Assembly: GCA_963969595.1 (NCBI GenBank)
Contig: OZ018416.1
Location: 4,790,065-4,854,064, forward strand
Reading direction: 5' to 3'
DNA: 64,000 nucleotides
Source of the DNA: Neckera pumila
Lineage: Eukaryota > Streptophyta > Bryopsida > Hypnales > Neckeraceae
Numbering within the stretch: the first letter of the stretch is position 1; each line of letters begins with the position of its first letter. The notes below the pieces were generated by a model. The model saw only the letters and a program-made list of their open reading frames with translations, did no database searches and was not told the DNA's origin. Of this stretch, positions 1-17,020 are shown one piece after another. Position numbers and translations under genes: made by a program.

Positions 1-1043
1 TTAGATTCTTTTTTCTAGACAAGTTGGCCCCATGCTTGAAAAATTTTACATCATTTAGAATTGTACAACATATAGAAAAAAATAGTTAGTAGATAGTAAT
101 AGAGAATGATTCAAATACGAAATTTGGTAAGAATTTAATCATGGAATTGAAAAATTCCAGTCCCAATGGTTGCAATGTTGTAATAAACAATCTTCACCTT
201 ATAGTTTTATTTTTTCAAAAATTATTGAAAATTGAGTAAGATAAAGAACTTCAAAGTTTATTTTATAGTAGAGAATCTATAATTGCCCGCAAATATAAAA
301 ACCTCATAACTTTTGACTTGTTCATTGAAATGGAATGATTCAAAGCTTTCCATGTATATATAACTAAGTAAAAATGTTTTTCCAAGTTTTAATATATAAA
401 GCTTTGGAATTCAATATCTTTCATACTGTAGGTTCAACTCCCATATTATACGGCCCTAATTATAGTCACTTAAAATACATTTTAGTCCAATCTAAAGGGA
501 TGTAATCATCCATGCAAATTGCCTGCTCAGCAATTGAGTTTGTCAATTTTTTGTTGTATTGAATTTTATGAGTAATAATTAAAATGTTACTAGTATTTTT
601 TGGTTCTTGCAACTTTATAAGGTTACAATAACCACATTTTATACATTGATATTGTTAGGTTGAATAGTTATATATTTTCTTTATATAGGCTTGTCTGCAG
701 CTTCTGCTACACCAATATATATCTTTTTGTTTTCTTGGATGAACGCAGCAAAATTGATAGTTTTGAGTCGATTTTGACAGAAAATCAATTTTAATTTTTG
801 TTTTTGAACAAAGTGATTTTTTTTATTTGCCCAGACTTCCTAGCTACAAAAGAAAGTAACATATTAGGTCATAACTTTTGTCTTGTATTTCCAATGTCAT
901 GAAATTTGGTGCATATGAAAGATATTCCTTGCCCCCACCTTCTATTAAAATTTGGAACAAAAATATGAAAATCTCTTTTTACACGTACCTGCCCAAAAAT
1001 TTCTATGTAGCCAAAAAATGTATGTTGGTCCTTTAGGGGTTAA
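1..1043 (-). mobile_element. TTAA element, large subfamily L1, cut by window edge
   Basis: The right border reads CCTTTAGGGG followed by TTAA at 1040-1043; the left border lies outside the window. The body matches, in the same orientation, the elements at 28934-30666, 34701-36061 and 62467-63395. About 365-795 does not match those copies and is an internal insertion. Part of that insertion, near 735-780, resembles the end of subfamily L2 (compare 47880-47945). There is no coding capacity. Confidence 0.7.
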
Positions 1044-1601
1044 CTACCCTACTATTAGGCTTGTACATAGTTTTACACTATCCACTCAAAAAATAGCCTA
1101 CAACAACATTCATACTTCATAATTTGCTAAAAGAGAGACTCTATTCTAATTATTAGTCTATGATGTCTTATTAGAACTAAAAATGGAAGAACAAAAGTCA
1201 AAGAAGGAGGGGATGATATCCACAATATTTGTGATTGGTATAAAGCAAGTAGAAAAGTTGTAGAAGGAGATAGGAATATTAAATGAAGAAATTGGACTAT
1301 TTGTTGGGGATGAAGGTAAGTAATTGGTTATTTTTTAATTTATATTTGTATAGTGTTATTTAAGTGAATTTTTTTATAAAAATGTTATTTAATTGAATAT
1401 ATTATTGCATCCTCTATAAAGGTTTCAAGTGAATCCATTCAAAATAGAAAAGAAGAATCTACCCACAAGTGAAAGGACAAGATTAATTGCTACTTTCCTA
1501 CCAAATATTTAATTTTGTCATGAAAACAAGGTTTAATATATACTACAGATAGAAATATTTTCCATAATTTTTGTTCTCTTAAGACAATATAAGAAACCTG
1601 T
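1044..1601. other. AT-rich intergenic, nothing recognised
   Basis: No open frame, RNA or repeat boundary could be supported here. Confidence 0.5.
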
Positions 1602-3390
1602 GTCTTTTTTGGTGTTAGGCCTCGAACATGGATGCCTAACGGAACATCATGCTGTCTATTGGTAGTCAGTTCCCAGAGTTGGATTTTTGTGGATGTTCAG
1701 CTGAGCATCCATAGATTTATGTAAAAATATAGTGATGCTTTGGAAGACAGTGATGTTTTTTTAGACACATTTGAAGGCATGTATCCATTTTTTACAATGT
1801 CTATAAAAATATGGATTGCCAAGACAACAATCTTGGTCGTTTTGACCACGGATAAGTTAATCATTTTTACTTCAATGAAAAAAAAAGGTCTGCCCAAGGT
1901 AAAAAAAAAGGAAAGGAGCAGCCAAATGGCATGCCCGTGGAAAAAATATTGACCAAGATGTCCGACAAGGTACATGACGTGGAAATTTGATGACGTGGCA
2001 TCCAAATGTGCTGACACGGCATGCCATGTCAGCATGCTAGAATGCTCTGACACATGTCAGGCACTGTCTTTGTGGACATCCAAGTTGATATCAACATATC
2101 TATACATATGTCAATGGAGATGACAATGCCATCTCCAATATGCAAATGTCCTCTTTTTTGCGCTTGCTTTTTTGTCGGAGACGTGCCCTTCCTACATTAG
2201 AGTCATGGACGTCAATGTTAACGTCCGCAAATATGTTTATAGATATTCATTGTACTTAAATATCACCTTCAGTGATGTCTATGAGGATATGAACATACAT
2301 TATATTGCGTTCATGCGTAAGTCTATTATTGCAGTGCACAAAGCCTGTAATCATATTGCATATAATTTCATGAGTACATATGTTTTTACACAAATGTTGT
2401 AAACAACACCAACATGTCCATTGGAACATTTTGCATGTCTTTCATAACATCCCCATGCAACTTCTATTTGTAATACAATTGATGCGTTTTATATATCCAA
2501 TATGGTTTGTCTTACCTTTTGGCACTTCACTTGTATAAAGGCCTTGTCTTATCCTCTCTATTTACATCACAATAAATGATTTTTAAAGCCATGTGATGTA
2601 TTTGCCAAATATGGTGTATTATGTATGGCATATTATATATAGTGTAGTTTGTATGGTATATGGCGTATGATGTATGGTGTATTATATATGGGATATTTTG
2701 TATAATATGCTATATTGGATATTATAAAATGCATATGTGTATTATGTAGGACATGTGTCACTGTCCATATTAACATCATATTAATCAGTGCATTCAATCA
2801 TATGAATATCATAGGTGACATGATTTTGTTCATTTAAATCATATTAGACATCTCAAAAGGTGTTCATGATGGAATGCAAATGTCTAAGATGACGTCGCAA
2901 CACATTTGGACGTTTAAGTTGACATCACAAAAAACGTCTAGATGTCTAAGTTGATGTCTTAAAAAACATTAGGACGTCTAATTTGACATTTCAAAAATTG
3001 TTCAAAAAGCATCTGGATTTTGGATGGCATAAAACTATGCTGACTAGGCCTGCCACGTCATCTTTGGTGGATGCCATGTCACTTTTTGTGTGGACTCGTT
3101 ATCTGCCACATTATCTGTCCTGGCACCAACGGTCTGGATGAAAAATTGCACACGTGGCCTCCATTGCTGACATGACGCTAACATGGCAGCTACATGGTTG
3201 AATTTCAACAGCCCCTAGATCCATGTCCCTTCTGGTGTTTTTTGCGTGTCAGTCATGATACGAAAAAAGTGACATCTACGTTGACGCGAGAGGATATTGC
3301 AAGGGAAGTGCTTATGTCAAAATCGCATGTTTGGAAAAAATACGGGTTTTTTATAGTGAGAAAATAATTTCTCAAAATTTTGAAGTCTAT
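1602..3390. repeat. Repeat-like block with ACGT-core palindromes
   Basis: This block has many TGACGTGGCA-like words and their complements (near 1976-2033 and 3045-3190), including a near-palindrome at 2010-2033. Short open frames here (for example 2172-2402) have no recognisable protein features. The composition differs from the AT-rich flanks, so it is probably an unclassified transposon, but no termini could be fixed. Confidence 0.35.
2878..3003. repeat. Tandem repeat, about 32 bp x 4
   Basis: Four degenerate units follow one another, each containing a gtcta-A-g/t-ttgac/tgt-type core (units start near 2878, 2911, 2943 and 2973). They lie inside the ACGT-rich block. Confidence 0.55.
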
Positions 3391-4950
3391 TTTTGAAATC
3401 TATTGTATACCAAATTTGCCCTACAGGTATGGCATTTGTCTTTTATGGAATTATGCATTCCATTCATCATTTGAATATGGACTCTCAAGAGTCTTATGTG
3501 GTTGTATCTTATATATGTTATAAAAGGTGTCCCATATTATTTGTTATTATCTTCATATGTTTCTTCTATATATATAAGATCTTCTCATTCAATCTTTGAA
3601 AGTGTCATAAATAAACCTCCACATCATTCAATGTAGATTAAGTTACCATTTAAGTAATAACCAACTTCGGACGTCTTTAATGACAATCCAATAGGATATT
3701 TGCACACTAGGATATGCAAGTTTTCATGTTACAATGCATTGAAATGTAGTGTTTTGAGAAACTTGAAAAATGTCTAGTAAATGCACACTAAATTTGAAGA
3801 AGAACCAAGACAATTTTTTGGAGGAAAAAGATTACTTAGGCTTTTTGACATTCCAAAAAGGAACTTTCAAAGAATCTAAAAGTGCTTGGAATTGAAAAAT
3901 GTACACCAAAAGAATATTTTGTTACAAACATCATGCATACTAAATTTAGTGAGAGATCTCATTGAGAACTATGTAATAATTTCCAATATTTTTAATACGG
4001 ATTTTTACAATGGAAATAGTTGTAATTCTCAAATTCATACTATTTTAGAATTTTTAGAATTTTTATATTCAATTTTAAAGGTCAAAATCTTACATTCAAC
4101 TTTAAGGGGGTAAAAAAAGCATTTTTTATTTTTATTTTTATTTTATACAAATTGTGAGGGCAAATTTGTCTCAAAGTTTTTGTTGAGGGTCATGAATTAT
4201 TTGTAGAAAAAAGGATAAATATAATAGTGCAAATTTTAGTGCAAATAGTGCAATATCGATGCAAAATTAGTGCAAATTGAGCATGCTATGCTCTAGAGAT
4301 TTTTTTTATTTTTAAATTTGTACTATTTGAGTGTTGGTTTTGAAGAAAAATACCAAGGCCATGAAGATCTTGATAGAGCTAACATATGCATTGGACTATA
4401 GATTAATTATCACCTTGTGCCCTATCCAACCTTTATTGTTATCAGCCCCAATGCTAAAGTCATCAAAGACACCTTCAATTAATTAAAGGTTTATAATAGA
4501 AGACATCTTTAGTTAAGAGAAATAATTCCAATCTTTTTTTTGAGTTGTCATGAATTAAGGGTTTATACATACCAAGTCCTATCCTTAATCAACTAAAGGT
4601 TTCTAATAGAGATTTTGTTTATTACTCTATAATGAGTGAAATCTAGAGGTCAATGTAAAATGCTTTGAAGTGAACTATAAAGTCTCTCTTTTGTAGTTTC
4701 CTAATTTTTGACTGATAATTGATAAGCTTTCAACTACATAATGTTTTATATCCTTTAAAAAAAATTCCCTTGAATTGTCTCTACAAAGTTCATCTCTCAT
4801 TACTGAATGCTTTTGATATTGCTTTATTTACTAACTATATTTTATTATTGTTTTTAATTACTGCATTTTTACTAACTACTTTTGTAAACTTTTTCATCAC
4901 TCTCTTACTTAATGCCACGTGCCCTCATAAACTCTTCACTACTCTTTTAT
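3391..4950. other. AT-rich intergenic, nothing recognised
   Basis: Only short AT-driven open frames (such as 3886-4113 and 4719-4950) are present. None resembles a protein family, and no repeat boundary was seen. Confidence 0.5.
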
Positions 4951-5169
4951 TTAACCCTGTAAGGACTGGTCTCCACAAAAATCATCCTTTATGATATCAT
5001 GGGAATCAATGGCTTAAAAAAAAATGGAAAAGCATTCATTGGAAGTGAAGAAGATCTTTCCTTTTCACAACAAAATTTCAAGGATGAATAATTACAATCT
5101 TATCTTACATAAAAGGATTCTCTGTCATCCATCAAACACTTTGTGTCCATGGCAGCATTACGGGGTTAA
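4951..5169 (+). mobile_element. Short TTAA element, subfamily S (about 219 bp)
   Basis: Bounded by TTAACCCTGTAAGGAC at the left and GGGGTTAA at 5162-5169. The interior (5026-5135) aligns with the interior of the element at 13700-13930 over about 110 bp, including the shared words ccttttcacaacaaa and tctatcatccatc (with one change). Non-coding. Confidence 0.65.
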
Positions 5170-5278
5170 TGCCATTTGCTCCATGGCTACTAATGGGATG
5201 TAAAATACTCCACATCGTTGTATTGGGAAAAAGTAGTGGGTATGAAGGCTACTCGGAATAAATTACTACATATTAGGG

Positions 5279-6280
5279 ACACTTCACACTATGGTCAAAG
5301 GTCAAGAAGTTGTGGGTTTCCACCAATTACATTATAAGAAATCAAGAGTTCAGCATCTCGAACCTTCACAATAGAAGGCACAAGTTCAAAAGCCATGACG
5401 TTCCAACTACCTATATAGAAATAAATTGTCTACATGGCATTGGACTCTCAACAAAAGTTGGATCAGCTAAAAATGGAGACCCAAACTATTTAGTATGGTC
5501 GAAAAGCCATGAGAGTTCATTTAATACTCCCTCTGTCCCACGAAAAGCCTCCAAATCAGGCAAATTTTTTGTCCCACTAAAAAGCTCCGTTTTTTTATTT
5601 TGGTTGTTGCGTAAGTGTTTGTTGTATTGAACAACCTTGTGGGGGCAAGTAAAACAATCTTGAAGCATTTATAAGGCCTTGCAAGCTTGGCCTTGCCCAT
5701 ATAAGGCACCTTGTACTAATTCTTTCGTTACATAGTAGAGTTGACAATGTATTTAGTGCCTACTTTGGTGCTATGAAAATTTGATCATAAAGTAGGCCAA
5801 TTTGGATACTTAGGTTGGGAAACATGTTCTTAGACTCCCATTGTTGCCACCACCCTTTAAATCATCTAAAATGATCCGATTTCTCTAGTTTGATATTTAC
5901 AAAATAAAGATTCGTTTAAACTTGATTACAATTCATTATGAAATACAGAGCTGGTAGCGTTTCAAGAACATGTACAAATAGCATACTTTCTATATGGATT
6001 TTGGTTGCCCAAATGACAACACCTAAGGTAGAGATTTTGCATAGATCTAAGGGATGGATTACTCTTTCTTGAATACATGTGCTGCTAGCACAATGACTAC
6101 AAATATAGTTAATCCCTCGAGGGGAAGCTTTTTGGAGGTTTTTAGTGGGACAAGAGGTAGTAAGTTTCAAGATTACTTTATTACCTATTTACTACTCATT
6201 TCTTTGGACTCTCAATAAAGTTTGGTCACTCAATCCTTGAACGGCCTCTCGACTTGAATGACCATAGTGTGAAGTGGCCC
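5279..6280. repeat. Diverged inverted repeat enclosing a Stowaway MITE
   Basis: The word acttcacactatggtca at about 5281-5297 is mirrored at 6262-6279, and the similarity continues outward for roughly 40 bp on each side. This looks like the arms of an older foldback or TIR element of about 1 kb into which the MITE at 5527-6160 was inserted. No target duplication was identified. Confidence 0.45.
5527..6160 (+). mobile_element. Stowaway-like MITE, copy 1
   Basis: The left end reads CTCCCTCTGTCCCAC and the reverse complement of the right end reads CTACCTCTTGTCCCAC, each flanked by TA (5525-5526 and 6161-6162). That is the terminal signature and target duplication of Stowaway (Tc1/mariner) MITEs. 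A second copy in opposite orientation is at 36424-36994. Open frames inside are shared between the two copies only because the DNA is. Confidence 0.75.
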
Positions 6281-6748
6281 TTATGTACTCAGTACCGGTA
6301 GCAAATTTAGGTCATAAGAGTATCTCTTGGAGCCCTCCAAATATCCTCTCTTCTCTAATTTTTGGATGCTAAGCAATCAATTCTAGTGTATGTCAGGCTC
6401 TACCTTTACTTTTACTCACCAAATAATCCATATTTGAAGGAGACCTTTGTGTTCACTACATGACTACATGCTATATTTTCTCTTGGGATTAGCAATTGTC
6501 ATAGCTTACTTATTGCTTTTGCAAAATCTGTGATTTGTAATTGATTGGAAGTATATTTAATGAGTTGTACTGTTGGGGATTCAAGTGGCCATCCCCTTTA
6601 AATTAGACAGATCTCAATTGAAGGAACAAATTGTTTGGAGGGCTGCAGGAGATGCTCTAAGTTGCATATAAACGTCTTAAACCCTAAACCCTGAAACCTT
6701 GAAATCTTGAGTTCCGTGTTGTCTCTAGCAACCGGAATTCTTGTTTCC
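6281..6748. other. Intergenic, nothing recognised
   Basis: No gene or repeat could be supported. The 3' part probably belongs to the upstream region of the ATPase gene. Confidence 0.4.
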
Positions 6749-7265
6749 AAGGTCTGCAGTTCTTTTATTGGTTTGATTGTGCAAGCTTCGAGGTTTTGGT
6801 TTCGAGAATTAGGGCTTTGAAATCTCGTACAATCACTGAAGACTGCTGTAAATTTTCTCTTGAGGACGTAGAATGAAAACTGCTCCACATTTGATCAATC
6901 TTCTGGGGCACGCAAACCGAACTTCGTGTGTATGATTAGAATTTCAAGGTTTGCAGTTCCTTTCGGTGACTTGATTTTGTGCAAGCTTTGAGGTTTTCGT
7001 GTTTCGAATTAGGGATTTAAAATTTTTGTATAATCTCTCGAGTTTGGTGAAATTTCTTAAGAGCAGGCCCACATTGGATCATTCTCCTGGTGCGCTCAAA
7101 TCTTCGTGTGTATGATTAGAATTTCAAGGTTTGTAGTTCCTTTTGGCGACTTGATTTCGTGCGGGCTTTTTGAGGTTTTCGTGTCTTGAATTAGGGGTTC
7201 AGAATTTTGTTCTTGAAGAGCAGTACCACATTTGATTAATCTTCTGGTGAGCTTGGTTCGTATGA
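6749..7265 (+). repeat. Three tandem units of about 180-197 bp ahead of the ATPase gene
   Basis: Units begin at 6749, 6946 and 7126 with aaggtttgcagttcctttt-like sequence. They continue through a gaggttttcgtgtttcgaattaggg stretch and end with cttcgtgtgtatgattagaattt. Units 2 and 3 are 180 bp apart and the most alike. The array abuts the coding start at 7370, so it forms the promoter or 5' leader of that gene and may influence its expression (inference). Confidence 0.75.
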
Positions 7266-7369
7266 TTAGAATTTGGTTGCGTGACGTACTTGCACATTGT
7301 GAAGCAGTTGGCATTAGCGACGCAGGTTGTCAATGCGTCGAACTGAGAATTGAGGAAAGCGAGACTGGA

Positions 7370-13406
<6,037 letters not shown>

Positions 13407-13699
13407 ACATGACAATTTTGAACTTTAAATAATAGGATCCGAAATGCGTGAGTTTGCATAGCTGGCCTTCAGTTACTTTCAAGAGAATCAAAGACGCAGC
13501 AATTTTTGAGTAGGAATGACTGTACAGCTGCTGACAATTCAACCCGGTTTCTCTCCTCTTCTGACCTTACCCCCAAAAGTACTGAATATTAATAAAAATG
13601 TCGACATTGGAGACACAATTTTGACCTCGAATATCTTCAAACCGTGACGGGTTGAGCAATTACCACAAACTTCTAGAAATCATATTCCGTATTTGCTTT
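13407..13699 (+). other. 3' flank of the ATPase gene
   Basis: Probable 3' UTR and downstream sequence. An aataaa-like word occurs near 13590. No other gene was seen. Confidence 0.4.
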
Positions 13700-13930
13700 T
13701 TAACCCTTAAAGGACGAAGGGACGACCTGGAAATCATCCTTTTCCATTACCTTGTGATATCATCTACATTAAAAAAATTCAAAAGTATCTATTGGAAGTC
13801 AAGCTACTATTGAAGATCTCCCCTTTTCACAACAAACTTTGAGGATGAATAGTTGCACTTTTGTCCTATACAGTTTGATTCTCTATCATCCATCGGCCAT
13901 AGAATGGACTCCTTGTCGTTTAAGGGTTAA
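13700..13930 (+). mobile_element. Short TTAA element, subfamily S (231 bp)
   Basis: The left end is TTAACCCTTAAAGGACGAAG and the right end is the near reverse complement, CTTGTCGTTTAAGGGTTAA. TTAA is present at both borders. The interior is shared with 4951-5169. Non-coding. Confidence 0.75.
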
Positions 13931-14891
13931 GGGCATCGCTGCACTTCAGAGGGGTTCAACATGCTAAATGGGCGAGCCAAGGTTGTGGAAGTGCCCCACG
14001 TGGCTCACTATGCTCCTTGTGGTCCATGTTCCAAGATAATGAAATTCAATTTGAGTTCTTTCCAATTATGAACAATTTGACCCCACAGTCAGCTTGACAA
14101 AGCTATCAATGTTGATGAGGTGGGGGGGCGCTAAGATTTTTGGGCTTCATGCCAATTTGAGATGACGAGTCCCAATGGCGCGGCCAAAGTAGGGCACCAC
14201 ATACCTTTTCAAGCCCAAGCTCCTCAGTAGCCACGCCTAGAGCTTCTTTGGTGCCCTTTTCTAGCGAGGCAGTTGTGGCAATGTCCTTAAGAGTCTCAAT
14301 TTGTTGGCTTGTGTACCATATTCACATTGTCTACAATCATGATAATTCGGGCAACCTCAAAGATTTGTAATTCTCACTACCATTAGTGATGAATAGAGTC
14401 ATATACAACGAGCACCTATATATCATTGTTTTCAATCATTTTTGGTGCATAAAATCAGGTGCATCATTTTGAGACTCTTAAGACAAAATTCGAAGCCCGA
14501 AACCCTAAACCCCTCAATAATAACAAGTTTGCTAAAATATGAATGAGTGTAAAGTAGGATGCTCTAAAAGCGATCATTTAAAGGTTGGTCCTCCTTTTTT
14601 GTAGGTTTGCATGAATAAAAAATATTTTTCACTCATTTTTCAGAAAAAGAAAAATGGATGCCAAACATAATACATGTGGTTTTATATTATTTGAAGCATT
14701 TTTGAATTAGTTATAAATTTTCTAAGATTTCTATTATAGGTACCTATTTGTGACCCTAGGTTTCCCAAAATGCATCCACTTACAACTTCTAAAGTGATTT
14801 GAAGAAATCAAAGCCAATGCCTGGCTCTTGCAAGCAATAAAGAATACTTTTCATTGATTCAATCAATGTCTAAAATGGTCCATAAGTCCAT
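13931..14891. other. Intergenic with a possible minus-strand gene relic
   Basis: On the minus strand a frame stays open from about 14320 to 14106. It encodes a charged stretch containing ETLKDIATTASLEKG and EALGVATEELGLEK, the latter directly followed by a donor-like GTATGT. I do not recognise the protein. It could be an exon of a decayed gene or an accidental open frame in GC-richer DNA. The remainder holds nothing recognisable. Confidence 0.25.
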
Positions 14892-15818
14892 TTAACCCCT
14901 AAAGGCCCAAGTGTCTGTTCAACGGACAAGTGGGATTTCGGGCAAGTACCTACGGGCTAAAATTTTGTCCTGATTTTTTGAAACTTTTTTAGAAGATAGA
15001 AAAACTGATAAGCTTTGTGGGAGTATAATTTTTTTTCAATCGGTGCCCGGGAAAAAAAGTTATGCCCAAATAAGCTCAAAACAAGGGAGAGCGGGTAGCA
15101 AAAAAATTCTGCAAAAAATAAATTTTTTTTTTTGAGTTTTTTTTCCTATAAATTATATTTTTGTTTATCTGGAAAGCTTTGATTCATTTCATTTGGATTT
15201 GTTATGAGAAAGTTATGGACATTCTTGTTTTTTAGGCAGTTAGAGCATCTTTTTGAAAAAAAAACTTGTAGGACTCATTTCTGAATGCAATTTTTCAAAT
15301 TTTTCGAATTTTTATTTTGGCATGGTTTAGTTTACTTGCTAGAAAAATCTCACCATTGGGATTAGTGCATTTTAATTCCATCTAAAATATATGAATATTT
15401 TAGATTTTCCTTCTATCTCAAACCTAATTCTACTTAACAATTTTTTTAATAATGAAAATTAAGTTTTTTTGAATTTTTTTTTTCCCCCTAGATCCTCAAC
15501 TCAATTTTCTATCATAAAGACTTAAAGCTCAAAACTCTGTAGTGGCAAATTTTAAGCTAAAAATGTTCAAAGCCTAAAAATCCAATCCCACAATGTGCTG
15601 AAAACCTTGTTTTTTTCACTTTAAACGTAGATATCTTGCAATCTATGCGGTCAAAAATTCTGAAATTTTTTCCACACATTCTTATACTAGTTAGGTGTAA
15701 GATCCTACGATTAGATGTGCAAAAAAAGCATTTTTAATTTTTTCTTCACTCTTTGCTAAAAAATGGCAGTTTTTGGTGTTTTTTGGCAGAAAAAAGGCCT
15801 TGGGCCTTTAGGGGTTAA
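14892..15818 (+). mobile_element. TTAA element, subfamily L2 (927 bp)
   Basis: Begins TTAACCCCTAAAGGCCCAAG and ends CTTGGGCCTTTAGGGGTTAA, an essentially perfect terminal inverted repeat of about 19 bp. The interior aligns with 47032-47960 and with the two halves of 37562-40507. It has no coding frame. It has the same general layout as subfamily L1, including an AAAGCTTTGA-type word. Confidence 0.85.
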
Positions 15819-16100
15819 GGACCACCTCATTAGATGTTATTTGGGGGTAGTAAAAGGTTGCATCAGGCCCGTTCCCCCATTTGTTCCCGATGCAGGGAAG
15901 GAACGTTGGGCTACTGTCAGAACCCTAATTACAAAAAAAAAAAAAATAATATTTTTTTTTGCTTCTGAAATAAAATAAAAATGTTTAAAAAAAATTCAAA
16001 AAAAAGAAAAGTGACGTAGCCGTCACATTGTTGCACTGCGCTGTTGTGGCGCAACGCAACGCGTTCCCTGCAGTCAGGAGCTCGCAATCCTTTAAGAGGG
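15819..16100. other. Intergenic with A/T runs around a GC-rich core
   Basis: Poly(A) and poly(T) tracts (15930-15960) precede a short GC-rich stretch with a gacgtagccgtcac palindrome (16011-16026) and an acgcaacgcgtt word. The layout resembles 21061-21330 and 22900-23340. No gene was seen. Confidence 0.3.
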
Positions 16101-16637
16101 CCAAATCCCCTCTACTACATATCCATCTAGTACCATTTTATAGAGTCAATTTGAAAAGGTTGCTCGCTTTTAGAGCAAAACTACCTTAATCAACCTTGAA
16201 GTCATACATGATGATGCTTACGAGGATCATGTGGTCTAGTTGTGTTGGGTGCGAAGAAATGCCTGAGTGTTTAACCAGGATGAGTGGTTGCTGGCCAAAC
16301 TTGAACACATGATTTGGGAAGCTATGCTCAATCATGGCAGGACGGTATGGCACAAGATTGCTATGCTCTACGACAGACATCCGTTGAAGGCTCACAAATT
16401 CCTAAAGAAATTTGATAACACTTGGCTTAGGTCTCCCTTTTTCGGTTCTAGGATCAACAGTGTTATTACTTGGAATCTGAAAAAGCCGGTTTGTGAGAGG
16501 TTTAGGTAGATTTACTCTGATTCTTATTTGGTTGCGGCTTAGGTTCTCTTTTATTCTTTCTCCAAGGCTTTGCCCTTGGCTTCTCTGTTGTTTACTTTCT
16601 AGAATAAACTCTGGTTTCAAAAAAAAAAAAAAAAACA
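16101..16637 (+). mobile_element. Possible retroposon 3' end with poly(A) tail
   Basis: GC-richer sequence ends in a pure A run at 16620-16635. The frame 16267-16509 encodes 80 residues (with HMIWEAM, RTVWHKIAML and NSVITWNLKKP) of unknown family. A roughly 120-bp 3'-UTR-like segment and then the A tail follow. This is the organisation of a 5'-truncated LINE or processed transcript. No target duplication or reverse-transcriptase motif was seen, so the class is open. Confidence 0.4.
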
Positions 16638-16844
16638 CAAATCTCAAAATATCAAGTTGGGATTTGGATCGAGTTCTCAAAATGCTTTGGGAACATGCCA
16701 TTGTGAACATAAAAACCCACCATATAACTCCTTGTCATTTTTTTCAAACAACTGCTATAAATCGTATCATTTTCAGAAAAGATCAATATATAAAAATTGC
16801 ATTTTAAACATAGGGAGATCTTGAGATAATAACATTAGGAGAAC

Positions 16845-17020
16845 TCCCAATATTTGTATAGATCTCCGGATGTTTTGCATAGATCTCCAAATGTTTTGTA
16901 TAGATCTCCAAATGTTTTGCATAGATCTTTGGATGTTTTGGATCATCTCCTGATGACCAATTTTTTTTTTCCCCAATGATCATTATTAATTCAAAGTTCA
17001 GAAGTAGTTAAATGTGGCAT
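16845..17020. mobile_element. Truncated relative of the 29.1-kb MITE
   Basis: The right end (agtagttaaatgtggcat, about 17005-17022) matches the right terminus of the MITE at 29100-29921. The repeated agatctccaaatgttttgcat words match its agatct/aaacat words. The left terminus is missing. Confidence 0.5.
16860..16943. repeat. Tandem repeat, 21 bp x 4
   Basis: Four units of agatctccRRatgttttgcat lie head to tail. They sit inside the truncated MITE relative. Confidence 0.8.

Noticed and set aside
16860..16943. Possible CRISPR array
   Set aside because: The 21-bp units are contiguous with no unique spacers, and the context is a plant nuclear MITE.
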